Part shown: one piece after another, positions 1 to 8,829 of the stretch
Layout: every line of letters begins with the position of its first letter
Position numbering within the stretch: position 1 is the first letter of the stretch
NCBI RefSeq assembly: GCF_003065425.1
Contig: NZ_CP026949.1
Span: 1,798,001 to 1,862,000, forward strand
Direction of reading: 5' to 3'
Source: Mycetocola zhujimingii
Lineage (GTDB): Bacteria > Actinomycetota > Actinomycetes > Actinomycetales > Microbacteriaceae
DNA: 64,000 nt
Translations under genes and position numbers: made by a program
The notes under the pieces: model-generated
What the model was told of the DNA's origin: nothing
Seen by the model: only the letters and a program-made list of their open reading frames with translations
The model's database searches: none

Positions 1-1
1 G

Positions 2-121
2 CGAAAGCCGGTTGTCGAACTCGATGATGGAACGGTGATCACGTACAACTCGACAACCGACTCGGCAACGATTCGGCAGTATGACGAGCCGACCCTCGAT
101 GACGATGAGGATGACGCCTAG
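2..121 (+). CDS. C-terminal end of an unknown protein with an acidic tail (partial)
   Basis: An open frame runs in from the left edge and stops at TAG 119-121. Only the last 39 residues are visible. They contain a short polar stretch (DDGTVITYNSTTD) and finish in a strongly acidic tail (LDDDEDDA). No family can be recognised from so little. The gene converges on the HNH nuclease gene, whose stop lies about 60 bases downstream. The frame is supported by GC-rich third positions and a normal stop, but the product is unknown. Confidence 0.5.
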   Translation, partial: RKPVVELDDGTVITYNSTTDSATIRQYDEPTLDDDEDDA

Positions 122-181
122 GGCACTGGCCGTCAGGGTTGGCTAAATTTGCGGGAGGGCTGAGCTCCCCGCGACCCCCGA

Positions 182-2239
182 CTACGCGGTCCGGGTCTGT
201 TGGGCCGACAGGTGGGCGGAGTTCTCCCTTGGCCTCTGGCCACCCGGTCCGCTCGGCCCGTCACCGCCACCATCGGCACCGGCCGGGTCATGCACGCGGC
301 CACCAGCGCTGCCACCACCATCGTTTCCGGCTGCGGCTCGTGCTGCGGCGTCAGCGGCGTCGGTCGCGGCCTTGATCCCGGCGAGGCGGAGTCGTTCCTT
401 TTCCAACGGTGATTTCGATGGCATCCGGATCGGAATCCGTTCACCGTTCTCCCCCGGTGGGGGGATCAGGTAATACTCGCCCTCGATCCGGACCACCCGA
501 TACCCAAACGTGTGCACCAACGTGTGGTGATAGGGACACAACAGGATGCCGTCAGCCAGGTCGGTGCAACCATCGTGGGCGGCCCATTCGTTGATGTGGT
601 GCGCTTCGGTCATCGACGGCGGACACTCGCAGCCCTCGATCCGGCACCCACCGTCACGGACCGCCATCGCCACCCGCTGCTTCCGGGTGTGCAAGCGTTG
701 CTCCCTGCCCACGTCGAGGATCGTGCCAGAAGTGTCCATCAGGATCGGTGAGATCCCGGAGATACAGATCTGCTTCTCGACCACACTGCCCGGAAACGCA
801 TCCTTGCTGTCTTCCAGATACCCGGTACCGACCAGGTGCTCCGCGCCCTCACTGTCGGTGGCACGGTTGTCGAGGCTGGTTTCGGTCATCACCACCCGAA
901 TTCCGGGTTGACGTGACCCGTACGTCGTGGTCGGGTCGGCCTGCACCCCGGTCCGCATCGCACCCATCAGAATGTCGTACACAATCTGGTCGTTACTGCG
1001 TTCGTCTACCCGGAGTTTCTCGGCGCGTTCCGCCTCGACCGGGTCCACCATCCGCGGCCCGCCCCGCCGCGGCCGCAAAGCCGCACCGACGATCGATTCC
1101 ACCCAGGCGGCGCCTTCCTCGTCGAAGGCCACATACGCCGTCTTCGTGCCGTCCTCGTTGCGGCCGAATCGCCACTTCCGGTTCGCGTACCGCTCATCCC
1201 ACCGCAACTGCACCCCGGCCGGATCAATCCGGTCCCGCAAATGCCGCGCCCGCACCCCGAGCTCGTCAGCGTTCACCCCGGCAGCATCCGCGATGATCTC
1301 CACCGCCGCCGCCCGCAACATCTCCACACCCACCCGGTCGTTCGGTTGCCCGAGCCCGCGCATGATGATCGTTACTGCCTCGGACCGGATCACACCCTCC
1401 CGCGCCGCCCGAGAGATCGGTTCATGCCACGGCACCACCGGAACCGGACGCAACAACGACACCCGAGCATCCGCGTCAGGGTCAACGTCCGGGTCAGCGT
1501 CGGGGTCGGGGTCGATCAGAACGTTACCGTCGAGATCGATCAACGGCTCATCCGACCCATCAGCATCGGTACCAGCGCCGGGTCCGAACCCCGTCGGGTG
1601 GGTGGCGGCATCCGCCTCACCCATTGCCTCACCCAATCGCACCTGCCGGAACGCCTCGGACTTGGTCGACCCGGTCAACCGTTGCACCAGGTTCACCGCC
1701 GTGCGATCCCCCGTCGACTGCGCCCACCCCGAGTAACCGAGGTCACGCGCCGACCGTTTCGCCGCGACACCAGCGCCGGCCGCAATCACGGCATCAAGCT
1801 CCGACTTCGCCCGCGCCGCATTGCGGAGCAACTCCTCCAGCTCGGCGTTCGCAGCCCGCTCCAACACCATAGATAACGGCAGGCCAGCGTCAGACGCCGA
1901 AGTTGCACCCGCAGCAACAACTCCGCCGCTGTTGCTGCCAGCACCAAGCCCAGCGCCCTCCGGCTCTGGCTCCACCGGCACGAACCGCGGCCGCTTAAAC
2001 GACGAACCGGCACCACCGAACTCGGTGATGCCGGTCGAAACCTCTGCGGACGAAGACCCGCCCCTGCCCGAAACCTGCAGGGCCCCCGACGCCGGTTCAG
2101 GACCAGCCGCCGGCTCCGGCTCCGGCCCCGCAGCATCCCCCGCCACACGACCAACCGCCTCGATGGCGTCCTCATACCGAGCGATCTGGTCGCACACCCG
2201 AAGGGCGACCTCTCGAATCTGCTCGGACACCTTTGCCAT
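182..2239 (-). CDS. DUF222 / HNH endonuclease domain protein (13E12 repeat family)
   Basis: The 685-residue protein has the architecture of the actinobacterial 13E12/REP13E12 family: an N-terminal and central DUF222 region followed by a C-terminal HNH nuclease fold. The HNH core lies at about residues 525-585, with a zinc-type CRIEGCEC pair, the HH of EAHHINEW and the closing CPYHHTLVH. Residues about 220-260 form an acidic linker of DxDG and DP/DA repeats. The C-terminus is Gly/Ala-rich low complexity. Biological roles in this family are poorly known; some mycobacterial members are damage-inducible, but I see no actinobacterial LexA box (GAAC-N4-GTTC) here. The ATG has only a weak Shine-Dalgarno. 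The upstream DNA is unusually AT-rich for this window. A specific target or cleavage activity is inference. Confidence 0.85.
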   Translation of the reverse strand: MAKVSEQIREVALRVCDQIARYEDAIEAVGRVAGDAAGPEPEPAAGPEPASGALQVSGRGGSSSAEVSTGITEFGGAGSSFKRPRFVPVEPEPEGAGLGAGSNSGGVVAAGATSASDAGLPLSMVLERAANAELEELLRNAARAKSELDAVIAAGAGVAAKRSARDLGYSGWAQSTGDRTAVNLVQRLTGSTKSEAFRQVRLGEAMGEADAATHPTGFGPGAGTDADGSDEPLIDLDGNVLIDPDPDADPDVDPDADARVSLLRPVPVVPWHEPISRAAREGVIRSEAVTIIMRGLGQPNDRVGVEMLRAAAVEIIADAAGVNADELGVRARHLRDRIDPAGVQLRWDERYANRKWRFGRNEDGTKTAYVAFDEEGAAWVESIVGAALRPRRGGPRMVDPVEAERAEKLRVDERSNDQIVYDILMGAMRTGVQADPTTTYGSRQPGIRVVMTETSLDNRATDSEGAEHLVGTGYLEDSKDAFPGSVVEKQICISGISPILMDTSGTILDVGREQRLHTRKQRVAMAVRDGGCRIEGCECPPSMTEAHHINEWAAHDGCTDLADGILLCPYHHTLVHTFGYRVVRIEGEYYLIPPPGENGERIPIRMPSKSPLEKERLRLAGIKAATDAADAAARAAAGNDGGGSAGGRVHDPAGADGGGDGPSGPGGQRPRENSAHLSAQQTRTA

Positions 2240-2250
2240 ACTTCATGATA

Positions 2251-2294
2251 CCAAGATATTCGATATTAGGAAAGATTCTTCTCCAGTATATTCG
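2251..2294 (-). promoter_or_regulatory. AT-rich control region with a direct repeat upstream of the HNH gene
   Basis: Between the HNH gene and the isochorismatase gene lies about 95 bases of markedly AT-rich DNA. It holds two near-identical 12-mers on the plus strand: CCAAGATATTCG at 2251-2262 and CCAGTATATTCG at 2283-2294. Their starts are exactly 32 bp apart, close to three helical turns. They are immediately upstream of the ATG at 2239. They could be operator half-sites or overlapping promoter elements; no regulator is identified. Confidence 0.45.
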
Positions 2295-2334
2295 TAGATA
2301 TCTTCTAGTTTGTATCTGAAGAGACGCGCAAACC

Positions 2335-2931
2335 TCACCGCGCTGCAGATGCCGTCAGTTGCTCGGTGGGATGCACCAGTTGTTCCGTCGTGACTATCGA
2401 GGCGAATTCGCGACTGCCGAGGATGCTCGCAGTCCGGCTGATGAGGTCATCAGCGGAGACGCCCGCGTAACCGGGGCCCGGCTCGATGTCGCTGGTCGTG
2501 GTGGCGTCGGTTACAAACTCCACCTCGAAGCCCAGGTCGCTTGCCACGCGTGCCGTGGTCTCGCAGCACTGTTCAGTTCTGATCCCGCAGATGACCACCC
2601 TGCGAACGTCGTGCTGCACCAATTGCTGATGCAGGTTCGTCGTCGTGAACGCATTGACCGAGGTCTTGGTCACGCGCAATTCGCTGTCGAGGGGATCGAG
2701 TTCCGCCACGACCCGAACGAACCCAAGCTCAGGATCAAACACGCCCCCTGTCCCCGGCTCGGCGTGGGTTACCCATACAACGAGCTGACCGGCGGAGCGT
2801 GCGTGCGCCACAAGCCGGGCGATGTTGTCGAACACGAATGGGTTTGCCATCCTTGCCCAGTCATCCGGTCGTTGGCGAAAAGACTCCTGAGCGTCGATGA
2901 CGAGCAGTGCGGTGCGGGTTTCTCGATTCAT
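2335..2931 (-). CDS. isochorismatase-like cysteine hydrolase
   Basis: A 198-residue protein of the isochorismatase-like hydrolase family, which cleaves amides or vinyl ethers with a Cys/Asp/Lys triad. The triad candidates are visible: Asp13 in LLVIDAQ, Lys89 in RVTKTS, and Cys122 in GIRTEQCCE. Length is normal for the family. I chose the ATG at 2931 because AGGATGG precedes it at suitable spacing; a longer frame upstream to 2985 has no such site. The substrate cannot be read from sequence; nicotinamide, carbamoyl compounds or isochorismate are all possible. It is followed on the same strand by the HNH gene after the AT-rich spacer, so co-transcription is unlikely to be essential. Confidence 0.85.
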   Translation of the reverse strand: MNRETRTALLVIDAQESFRQRPDDWARMANPFVFDNIARLVAHARSAGQLVVWVTHAEPGTGGVFDPELGFVRVVAELDPLDSELRVTKTSVNAFTTTNLHQQLVQHDVRRVVICGIRTEQCCETTARVASDLGFEVEFVTDATTTSDIEPGPGYAGVSADDLISRTASILGSREFASIVTTEQLVHPTEQLTASAAR

Positions 2932-3070
2932 GGACCCATCCTGCGTGCCCAGAGTGCCAACGCGAAAGCGCTCAGCGGTCAACATATGACGGATTCCGGA
3001 CAGGTCCGTTTGTCAAAGCGCTCGCTACGCAGACCGCGCGGTGTGCCAGACGGTCAGTTCTTCTCACCGG

Positions 3071-4744
3071 TCAGTTCGACTCACCCGTCTGGGCAGTCTC
3101 CGTGCCGCTGGCCCCGTCGGCAGCGGCGCCGTCGGCGGAAATATCCCCGGCGGAGGCCGCAGCGGGCCTGATCCGCAGGCTCGTGATCAGCCCGACCACC
3201 AGAGCACCCGCGGCGATCCAGCCGGCGAGTGACGCACCGTCCGTCATCGCTGCACGCGCGGCATCCGCAATGAACGCGGTCTGCTCATTCGCCGCCAGCG
3301 AGGCGATGCTTCCCCCTGAACTCGCGTTCACTGAGTCAACGAGCGACTGGAGCATCGGATTGCCGGCGACGGCATCCGCCACCCGATTCTCCGTGCCCGT
3401 CTTGAGCGTCGTGAAGAACGCGGTGCCAAGCACGGCGATCCCGAGCGCTGAGCCGGTCTGCCGAGCGGTGCTCTGTGTCGCGGACCCCTGGCCGCTCCTC
3501 GCCACGGGCACATCGGCCAGGACCACACTGGTCAGCTGAGCCGTGGCAAGCCCGACGCCCATTCCATAGACCAGGAGGATCGGGGATGTCAGCCAGGCCG
3601 TGCTGTCGGGACGGATCAGGAGCGCAAGCACAGCGATCGCGAGGATCTCGAGACCGAGCCCGATTCGCACCACAACGATCGGTGAGAGTCGCTTCGACAG
3701 CCCCGCCACTGCACCGCTCGCGAGGAAAGACCCCGCTGCGAGCGGCACGAGGGCGAGCCCGGCCTCAAATGCCGTGTATCCCAGCACGTTCTGGAACCAG
3801 AGAGGCAGCGACAGGATGAGTCCGAACTCGCCGAAACTGACGATCAGCGCGGTGATATTGCCGTTGGCGAATGACGGGATGCTGAACAGCGAGAGATCGA
3901 GGATGACGCCCTTGCCCGCATTGGTCCTGGCGCGCTCCCAGAGCACGAAGGCGGTCAACGCGATGACAGCGAGCAGGAACGCGAATGGAACCGGCGAGAT
4001 GTCACCCACCGCGAACGGGGCCTCGTCTGTTGCGGTCCACCAGCCGTAGTTCCGCCCCTCGATCAGACCGAAGACGAGCGCACCGAAACCGAGGATGGAG
4101 AGCAGCGCTCCCCCGATGTCGAGCCGCTGCAGCGCCCCGGTCACCGCCTCGGATGATTCGGCCACGAAGAGGATCAACCCCGCGATGATCAACGCACCGA
4201 CGGGCACGTTGATGCCGAACGCCCAGCGCCAGCTCGCGTTCTCGGTGAGCCACCCACCCAGCAGCGGACCTACGGCGGCCATTCCACCGATGGTGGACCC
4301 CCACACGGCGAAGGCGATACCACGCTCTCTGCCCTGGAAGTTGGCGTTGAGCAGCGCGAGCGTCGTTGGCAGAATCATCGATCCGCCGAGCCCCTGCAGA
4401 GCCCGACCGGCGATGAGGACAGCCCCGTTGTCGGCGAGGGCGCAGAGCACGCTGGCCGCGACGAAGATCACGACACCGATGAGCATGATCCGACGCCGCC
4501 CGACCCGGTCTGCGATGCGCCCCCAGGTCAGGAGCAGCGCGGCGAACAGCAGCGTGTAGATCTCCTGTACCCACTGGATCTCCGTGCTGGAAATCCCGAG
4601 GTCATCGACGATCGAAGGGATTGCGACCGAAACGATTGTCGCGTCCATGATGATGATGGCGACGCCGAGGCTGATGGCGAGCAATCCCCACCAGCGGTAA
4701 CGCACGTAACGGTCGGGAGTCGATCCCGTCGATGTCTGACTCAT
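3071..4744 (-). CDS. MFS drug efflux transporter, DHA2 (EmrB/QacA) family
   Basis: A 557-residue multi-pass membrane protein with about 14 predicted membrane segments, typical of DHA2 proton-coupled exporters. It shows the loop 2-3 motif A (GRIADRVGRRR) and the motif C-type region (ALQGLGGSMILPTTLAL). The segment AVWGSTIGGMAAVGPLLGGW is the family's helix-5 antiporter motif region. The chosen ATG (4744) has AAGGGG just upstream; a GTG 18 bases earlier is in frame but its own ribosome site is poorer. The C-terminus is an acidic, Ala/Gly-rich cytoplasmic tail. No TetR or MarR regulator is adjacent, so the substrate and inducer are unknown. The isochorismatase-like gene follows 139 bases downstream. 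Confidence 0.9.
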   Translation of the reverse strand: MSQTSTGSTPDRYVRYRWWGLLAISLGVAIIIMDATIVSVAIPSIVDDLGISSTEIQWVQEIYTLLFAALLLTWGRIADRVGRRRIMLIGVVIFVAASVLCALADNGAVLIAGRALQGLGGSMILPTTLALLNANFQGRERGIAFAVWGSTIGGMAAVGPLLGGWLTENASWRWAFGINVPVGALIIAGLILFVAESSEAVTGALQRLDIGGALLSILGFGALVFGLIEGRNYGWWTATDEAPFAVGDISPVPFAFLLAVIALTAFVLWERARTNAGKGVILDLSLFSIPSFANGNITALIVSFGEFGLILSLPLWFQNVLGYTAFEAGLALVPLAAGSFLASGAVAGLSKRLSPIVVVRIGLGLEILAIAVLALLIRPDSTAWLTSPILLVYGMGVGLATAQLTSVVLADVPVARSGQGSATQSTARQTGSALGIAVLGTAFFTTLKTGTENRVADAVAGNPMLQSLVDSVNASSGGSIASLAANEQTAFIADAARAAMTDGASLAGWIAAGALVVGLITSLRIRPAAASAGDISADGAAADGASGTETAQTGESN

Positions 4745-4825
4745 GAATAACCCCTTCGGCACAGAGGGCCACCCTAGACCCGCCAGTTCAGAGCACGGAG
4801 GGCTGGCGGTCAGGAACCGCCTCTG

Positions 4826-5632
4826 CTACTTCCGGGCGAGTATCTCACCGTGCGGCATCGCGTACCAGCCGCGATCGTCGGCAACCCATTCTCTCCACGC
4901 GGCCGAGATCTCCTCGAGCTCTGCCCCTGTAGCCGCACCCGTTTCGATCGACTGCGTGGCGAAGCTCGATTCGACCGCACGATCCGCCCATGCGCTCCCC
5001 CACCAGTCCCGGTCGGCATCCGTCGAGAAGCACCAGATCGAGGCTGCGCTCTCCACCTCGGTAAAGCCGGCCTCCATCGCCCATGCCTTGAGCGAACGTC
5101 CGGCGTTCGGCTCTCCCGCGTTCGATCTGGCCAGCGCCTGGTAGACCCGCATCCAGGTGTCGAGACCGGGCAGGAGCGGATACCAGGACGCCGCCCCGTA
5201 GACGACGTCCCGGGCTGCGACGATGCCGCCAGGCTTTACAACCCTCCGCATCTCGCGCAGCACAGCAACCGGGTCACCGACGTGCTGCAGCACCTGATGG
5301 GCGTGAACGATATCGAAGCTGTCATCCGGAAAATCGAGGGAGTATGCATCGCCGACAACGAAGTCCACATTCATCACACTGCTGTCCCGAGCAAGGGTCG
5401 AGGCCTGAATACACACGTCAGCGGACGCATCCATACCGATAACGGATCCCGGTGCGATCCGCTCAGCGATATCGAGGGTAATCGTGCCTGGGCCGCTCCC
5501 GACGTCGAGCACCCTGACCCCGGGGACGAGGTAGGGCACGAGATATGCAGCGGAGTTGTCGACGGTGCGCCAGCTGTGCGTGCGGAGCACGCTTTCGTGG
5601 TGCCCCAGCGTGTAGCGCTCGGAAATTGCCAT
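4826..5632 (-). CDS. SAM-dependent class I methyltransferase
   Basis: A 268-residue Rossmann-fold methyltransferase. Motif I is VLDVGSGPGTI near residues 42-52, followed by an acidic strand-2 end (VIGMDAS) and the motif IV region DIVHAHQVLQHV, where HQVLQHVGDP resembles UbiE/COQ5 and other small-molecule methyltransferases. The C-terminal half is a substrate-specific cap. There is no pathway context: the neighbours are an efflux pump downstream and clpX upstream, separated by palindromic DNA. It is likely to act on a small lipophilic or amine substrate, but the target is not inferable. Confidence 0.88.
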   Translation of the reverse strand: MAISERYTLGHHESVLRTHSWRTVDNSAAYLVPYLVPGVRVLDVGSGPGTITLDIAERIAPGSVIGMDASADVCIQASTLARDSSVMNVDFVVGDAYSLDFPDDSFDIVHAHQVLQHVGDPVAVLREMRRVVKPGGIVAARDVVYGAASWYPLLPGLDTWMRVYQALARSNAGEPNAGRSLKAWAMEAGFTEVESAASIWCFSTDADRDWWGSAWADRAVESSFATQSIETGAATGAELEEISAAWREWVADDRGWYAMPHGEILARK

Positions 5633-5730
5633 GGTCCAAGCCTATGACCGGTTCACGAGCACTCTCGTCCACATGACGGCCCAAGGGTTGGTTCAGGCAC
5701 GACGTGGCCGCTGCCTGTCCGGCGCGCACT

Positions 5731-5830
5731 CGGGCGAGCCCGCCCACCGGGCACGCCGGCCGGGCTCGCCGGTTCGCCAAAACAGGCTCACCCAGCGCGG
5801 TCTGGGCGGGGTCAGCGAGCCAGTTTTGGC
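5731..5830. repeat. two adjacent palindromes in the clpX-methyltransferase spacer
   Basis: The 279-base spacer holds no credible gene but two dyads. The first pairs 5733-5741 (GGCGAGCCC) with 5762-5770. The second pairs 5776-5789 with 5817-5830 (GCCAAAAC and GTTTTGGC outer arms, GGCTC/GAGCC inner arms, one A/A mismatch); its loop contains a smaller hairpin, CCCAG/CTGGG. The position just after the clpX stop suits transcription termination, but there is no T-run on either side, so a Rho-independent role is uncertain. Confidence 0.5.
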
Positions 5831-5911
5831 AAACGGATGCTGCGCGACCGCGAGGTCACCGGGCTGAGTTCGCCAGCCCGGGGTCGCCGTTCACGGGAAC
5901 GACGGCGCGGG

Positions 5912-7189
5912 TCAGGCCGATTTCTCCTGGCGACGCTGCTTGTGGGGCACAATCGTCGGCGCCGCGTTCTCGAGAACGGATTCGCGAGTGATGATCACCC
6001 GCGCCACCTCCTCGGTCGACGGAACCTCGAACATGACGGGGCCGAGGACCTCTTCGAGAATCGCTCGGAGTCCTCGGGCACCGGTCTTGCGAAGCACCGC
6101 GAGGTCAGCGATCGCCTCGAGGGCGCTTCGCTCGAACTCAAGCTCGACGCCATCTATCTCGAACATCCGCTGGTACTGGCGAACCAGGGCGTTCTTGGGC
6201 ACGGTGAGGATCTGCATCAGTGCGTCCTGGTCGAGCGGCGTGACGGTCGTGACGACCGGCAGACGGCCGATGAACTCGGGGATGAGACCGAACTTGTGCA
6301 GGTCTTCGGGCAGAACCTCGCTGAACAGGTTCATGTCGTCGCCCTTGGAGTGCAGCGGGGCGCCGAAACCGATGCCCTTCTTCCCGGCTCGCGACGAGAT
6401 GATCTCCTCGAGTCCGGCGAATGCTCCAGCGACGATGAACAGCACGTTAGTGGTGTCGATCTGGATGAACTCCTGGTGCGGGTGCTTGCGACCACCCTGC
6501 GGCGGAACCGAAGCGACCGTGCCCTCGAGAATCTTGAGCAGGGCCTGCTGAACGCCCTCGCCCGATACGTCGCGGGTGATCGACGGGTTTTCGGCCTTGC
6601 GGGCGATCTTGTCGACCTCGTCGATGTAGATGATGCCGGTCTCGGCTCGCTTGACGTCGTAGTCGGCGGCCTGGATGAGCTTGAGGAGGATGTTCTCGAC
6701 ATCTTCACCGACGTAGCCGGCCTCGGTCAGCGCGGTTGCATCAGCGACGGCGAACGGCACGTTGAGCCGCTTCGCCAGAGTCTGCGCGAGGTAGGTCTTG
6801 CCGCAGCCGGTCGGGCCGATAAGCAGGATGTTGCTTTTCGCGATCTCGATGTCGTCGTTGATCGAGTCGGCGCTGGTGAGCGTGGACCGTGCCCGTGTGC
6901 GCTTGTAGTGGTTGTACACCGCGACAGACAGCGCCTTCTTGGCCGGCTCCTGCCCGATGACGTACTCCTCGAGGAAGTTGAAGATCTCGCGGGGCTTCGG
7001 GAGTTCGAACTCCGTCGCCGCGACCTCGCCTGCCTCTGCGAGACGCTCTTCGATGATCTCGTTGCAGAGCTCGACGCACTCGTCGCAGATGTAGACGCCT
7101 GGCCCAGCAATGAGCTGCTGTACCTGCTTCTGGCTCTTGCCACAGAAGGAGCACTTGAGCAGGTCGGCGCTCTCACCGATTCGTGCCAT
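5912..7189 (-). CDS. clpX: ATP-dependent Clp protease ATP-binding subunit ClpX
   Basis: A 425-residue AAA+ unfoldase, the usual ClpX length. It has the N-terminal C4 zinc-binding domain (Cys13, Cys16, Cys35, Cys38), Walker A GPTGCGKT at 125-132, the GYVG pore loop at 158-161 and Walker B IIYIDE at 186-191. The RKH pore loop ([10 protein letters not shown]) is also present. It recognises tagged substrates and feeds them to the ClpP1P2 chamber in the cytoplasm. The ATG at 7189 has AGAGGAGA upstream; a much longer frame extends to 7699 but is Arg/Ser-rich shadow of clpP2. A strong terminator separates it from clpP1P2, so it probably has its own promoter. Confidence 0.98.
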   Translation of the reverse strand: MARIGESADLLKCSFCGKSQKQVQQLIAGPGVYICDECVELCNEIIEERLAEAGEVAATEFELPKPREIFNFLEEYVIGQEPAKKALSVAVYNHYKRTRARSTLTSADSINDDIEIAKSNILLIGPTGCGKTYLAQTLAKRLNVPFAVADATALTEAGYVGEDVENILLKLIQAADYDVKRAETGIIYIDEVDKIARKAENPSITRDVSGEGVQQALLKILEGTVASVPPQGGRKHPHQEFIQIDTTNVLFIVAGAFAGLEEIISSRAGKKGIGFGAPLHSKGDDMNLFSEVLPEDLHKFGLIPEFIGRLPVVTTVTPLDQDALMQILTVPKNALVRQYQRMFEIDGVELEFERSALEAIADLAVLRKTGARGLRAILEEVLGPVMFEVPSTEEVARVIITRESVLENAAPTIVPHKQRRQEKSA

Positions 7190-7298
7190 CAGCTTTTCTC
7201 CTCTTCTGGCTATCCGGTACTCGAGCCTAACCCGAACATATGACATCGGAGTGTATCCGGCGCGCGGTGGGTCACAATCGTGACCACCCGCAGACCGA

Positions 7299-7337
7299 AA
7301 AAGGTGGGATCCAATGGTGTTCCATGGATCCCACCTT
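7299..7337 (-). terminator. intrinsic terminator of the clpP1-clpP2 operon
   Basis: Perfect 12-bp stem: AAGGTGGGATCC at 7301-7312 pairs with GGATCCCACCTT at 7326-7337, with a 13-base loop. Read on the minus strand the stem is followed by TTTTTC. It lies just after the clpP2 stop and before clpX. Confidence 0.85.
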
Positions 7338-7352
7338 CGTGGTTGATCGGTG

Positions 7353-8036
7353 TTACGCGCCCTTGACGAGAGCCGGCAGGCTCTTGCGGCTCGTGAGCAC
7401 CTGGTCGATGAGACCGTACTCGAGCGCCTCGGCGGCCGAGAGGATCTTGTCGCGATCGATGTCCTTGTTGACCTGCTCGACCGAGCGGTTCGAGAGCTGC
7501 GACAGCGTCTCCTCGAGCCAGACACGCATACGGAGGATCTCCGCTGCCTGGATCTCGATGTCGGATGCCTGCCCCTGGCCCGCCTGGCCGACAGCCGGCT
7601 GGTGGATGAGGATCCGGGCGTTCGGCAGCGCGAGTCGCTTACCCGGCGTGCCGGCAGCGGTGAGCACCGCGGCAGCTGACGCGGCCTGGCCGAGAACAAC
7701 AGTCTGCACGTGCGGACGGATGTACTGCATGGTGTCGTAGATCGCCGTCATCGCGGTGAACGAGCCACCGGGTGAGTTGATGTACATGACGATGTCGCGG
7801 TCAGGGTCCATGCTCTCGAGCACGAGCAGCTGCGCCATGACGTCATCCGCCGATGCGTCGTCGATCTGCACGCCGAGGAAGATGATGCGGTCCTCGAAGA
7901 GCTTCGCGTACGGGTCCTGGCGCTTGTAGCCGTATGCCGTGCGCTCCTCGAAGCTGGGGAGGATGTAGCGCGAGTTCGGCATCGCTGCCGCCTGCTGCGG
8001 AAGGTTGCCCGCTGCGCGGAATGTAGGGGTGTCCAT
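7353..8036 (-). CDS. clpP2: ATP-dependent Clp protease proteolytic subunit ClpP2
   Basis: A 227-residue serine peptidase of family S14. The catalytic triad is Ser120 (GQAAS), His145 (LIHQP) and Asp192 (KDIDRD). Relative to its neighbour it has a longer N-terminus (about 40 residues before [15 protein letters not shown]), as mycobacterial ClpP2 does. In actinobacteria active protease is a mixed ClpP1-ClpP2 tetradecamer docked to ClpX or ClpC. The gene is 24 bases downstream of clpP1, so the two form an operon, closed by the terminator at about 7300. Confidence 0.97.
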   Translation of the reverse strand: MDTPTFRAAGNLPQQAAAMPNSRYILPSFEERTAYGYKRQDPYAKLFEDRIIFLGVQIDDASADDVMAQLLVLESMDPDRDIVMYINSPGGSFTAMTAIYDTMQYIRPHVQTVVLGQAASAAAVLTAAGTPGKRLALPNARILIHQPAVGQAGQGQASDIEIQAAEILRMRVWLEETLSQLSNRSVEQVNKDIDRDKILSAAEALEYGLIDQVLTSRKSLPALVKGA

Positions 8037-8060
8037 AGTTTTTCCTTTGTCTCTCTGCGC

Positions 8061-8648
8061 TTAGCTCGCCTCGGTGCCGCCGCCGCCGGCGACGTCCGTT
8101 GCTGATTCGCGGATGTGATCGACGAAACCGTACTCGAGGGCTTCCTGTGCCGTGAACCAGCGGTCACGGTCACCGTCGGCGTTGATCTGCTCGACGGTCT
8201 TCCCGGTCTGCGCTGCGGTGATCTCAGCGAGGCGCTTCTTCATGTCGAGGATGAGCTGAGCCTGCGTCTGGATGTCGCTCGCGGTTCCACCGAAGCCACC
8301 GTGCGGCTGGTGCAGGAGCACCCGGGCGTTCGGCGTGATGTAGCGCTTGCCCTTGGTTCCGGCCGTCAGAAGAAGCTGTCCCATCGAGGCCGCCATGCCG
8401 ATACCGACCGTGACGATGTCGTTGGGGACGAACTGCATGGTGTCGTAGATCGCCATGCCCGCGGTGATGGAACCACCGGGTGAGTTGATGTAGAGGTAAA
8501 TGTCACGCTTGGAGTCTTCAGCCGCGAGCAGCAACAGCTTCGCAGCGATCTCATTGGCGTTCTCATCGCGTACTTCTGCGCCGAGCCAGATGATGCGATC
8601 CTTCAGCAGTCGGTCAAAAACACTGTTCGGCAGTGCCAGTTCGGCCAT
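8061..8648 (-). CDS. clpP1: ATP-dependent Clp protease proteolytic subunit ClpP1
   Basis: A 195-residue family S14 peptidase with Ser88 (GMAAS), His113 (LLHQP) and Asp158 (ADGDRD). It is the partner subunit of ClpP2 in the hetero-oligomeric protease. I chose ATG 8648 (MAELALPN), because GGAG sits six bases before it; an ATG four codons upstream (8660) is possible but lacks a clear site and actually overlaps that GGAG. It is first in the clpP1-clpP2 operon. Upstream lies the trigger factor terminator. Confidence 0.97.
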   Translation of the reverse strand: MAELALPNSVFDRLLKDRIIWLGAEVRDENANEIAAKLLLLAAEDSKRDIYLYINSPGGSITAGMAIYDTMQFVPNDIVTVGIGMAASMGQLLLTAGTKGKRYITPNARVLLHQPHGGFGGTASDIQTQAQLILDMKKRLAEITAAQTGKTVEQINADGDRDRWFTAQEALEYGFVDHIRESATDVAGGGGTEAS

Positions 8649-8773
8649 GTCGCGCTCCATTTCAGTTGTTGCGTGTAATCGAATCTATCGGAGGTGCAAA
8701 GCCACTTCTGCCCTGTTCGCCGTGGGCAGATATCCCGAGGGCCATGAGCGTGCGTACAGCGCACCCACGACAA

Positions 8774-8815
8774 AACGACGGATGCCCCGGAAAAAATTCC
8801 GGGGCATCCGTCGTT
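8774..8815 (-). terminator. intrinsic terminator of tig
   Basis: A 19-bp perfect stem: 8774-8792 pairs with 8797-8815, closed by a four-base A-rich loop. On the minus strand the stem is followed by TTTTG. It lies 15 bases after the tig stop and separates tig from clpP1. Confidence 0.88.
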
Positions 8816-8829
8816 ATCGCACGGCGATA

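Noticed and set aside
927-1736. 269-residue open frame on the plus strand
   Set aside because: It lies fully opposite the DUF222-HNH gene. The composition is Arg/Ser/Pro-rich, typical of antisense frames in GC-rich DNA, while the minus strand has recognisable HNH motifs.
4780-4809. Inverted repeat CCGCCAG/CTGGCGG after the methyltransferase gene
   Set aside because: Only 7 bp with a 16-base loop and no T-run; too weak to call a terminator in this GC-rich DNA.
5631-5867. 78-residue frame in the clpX-methyltransferase spacer
   Set aside because: It translates the palindromic DNA, has no ribosome site and an arbitrary Arg/Gly-rich composition.
7190-7699. N-terminal extension of ClpX
   Set aside because: The in-frame extension is Arg/Ser-rich and runs antisense-like through clpP2 and its terminator; ClpX normally starts at the zinc domain, where a strong ribosome site exists.
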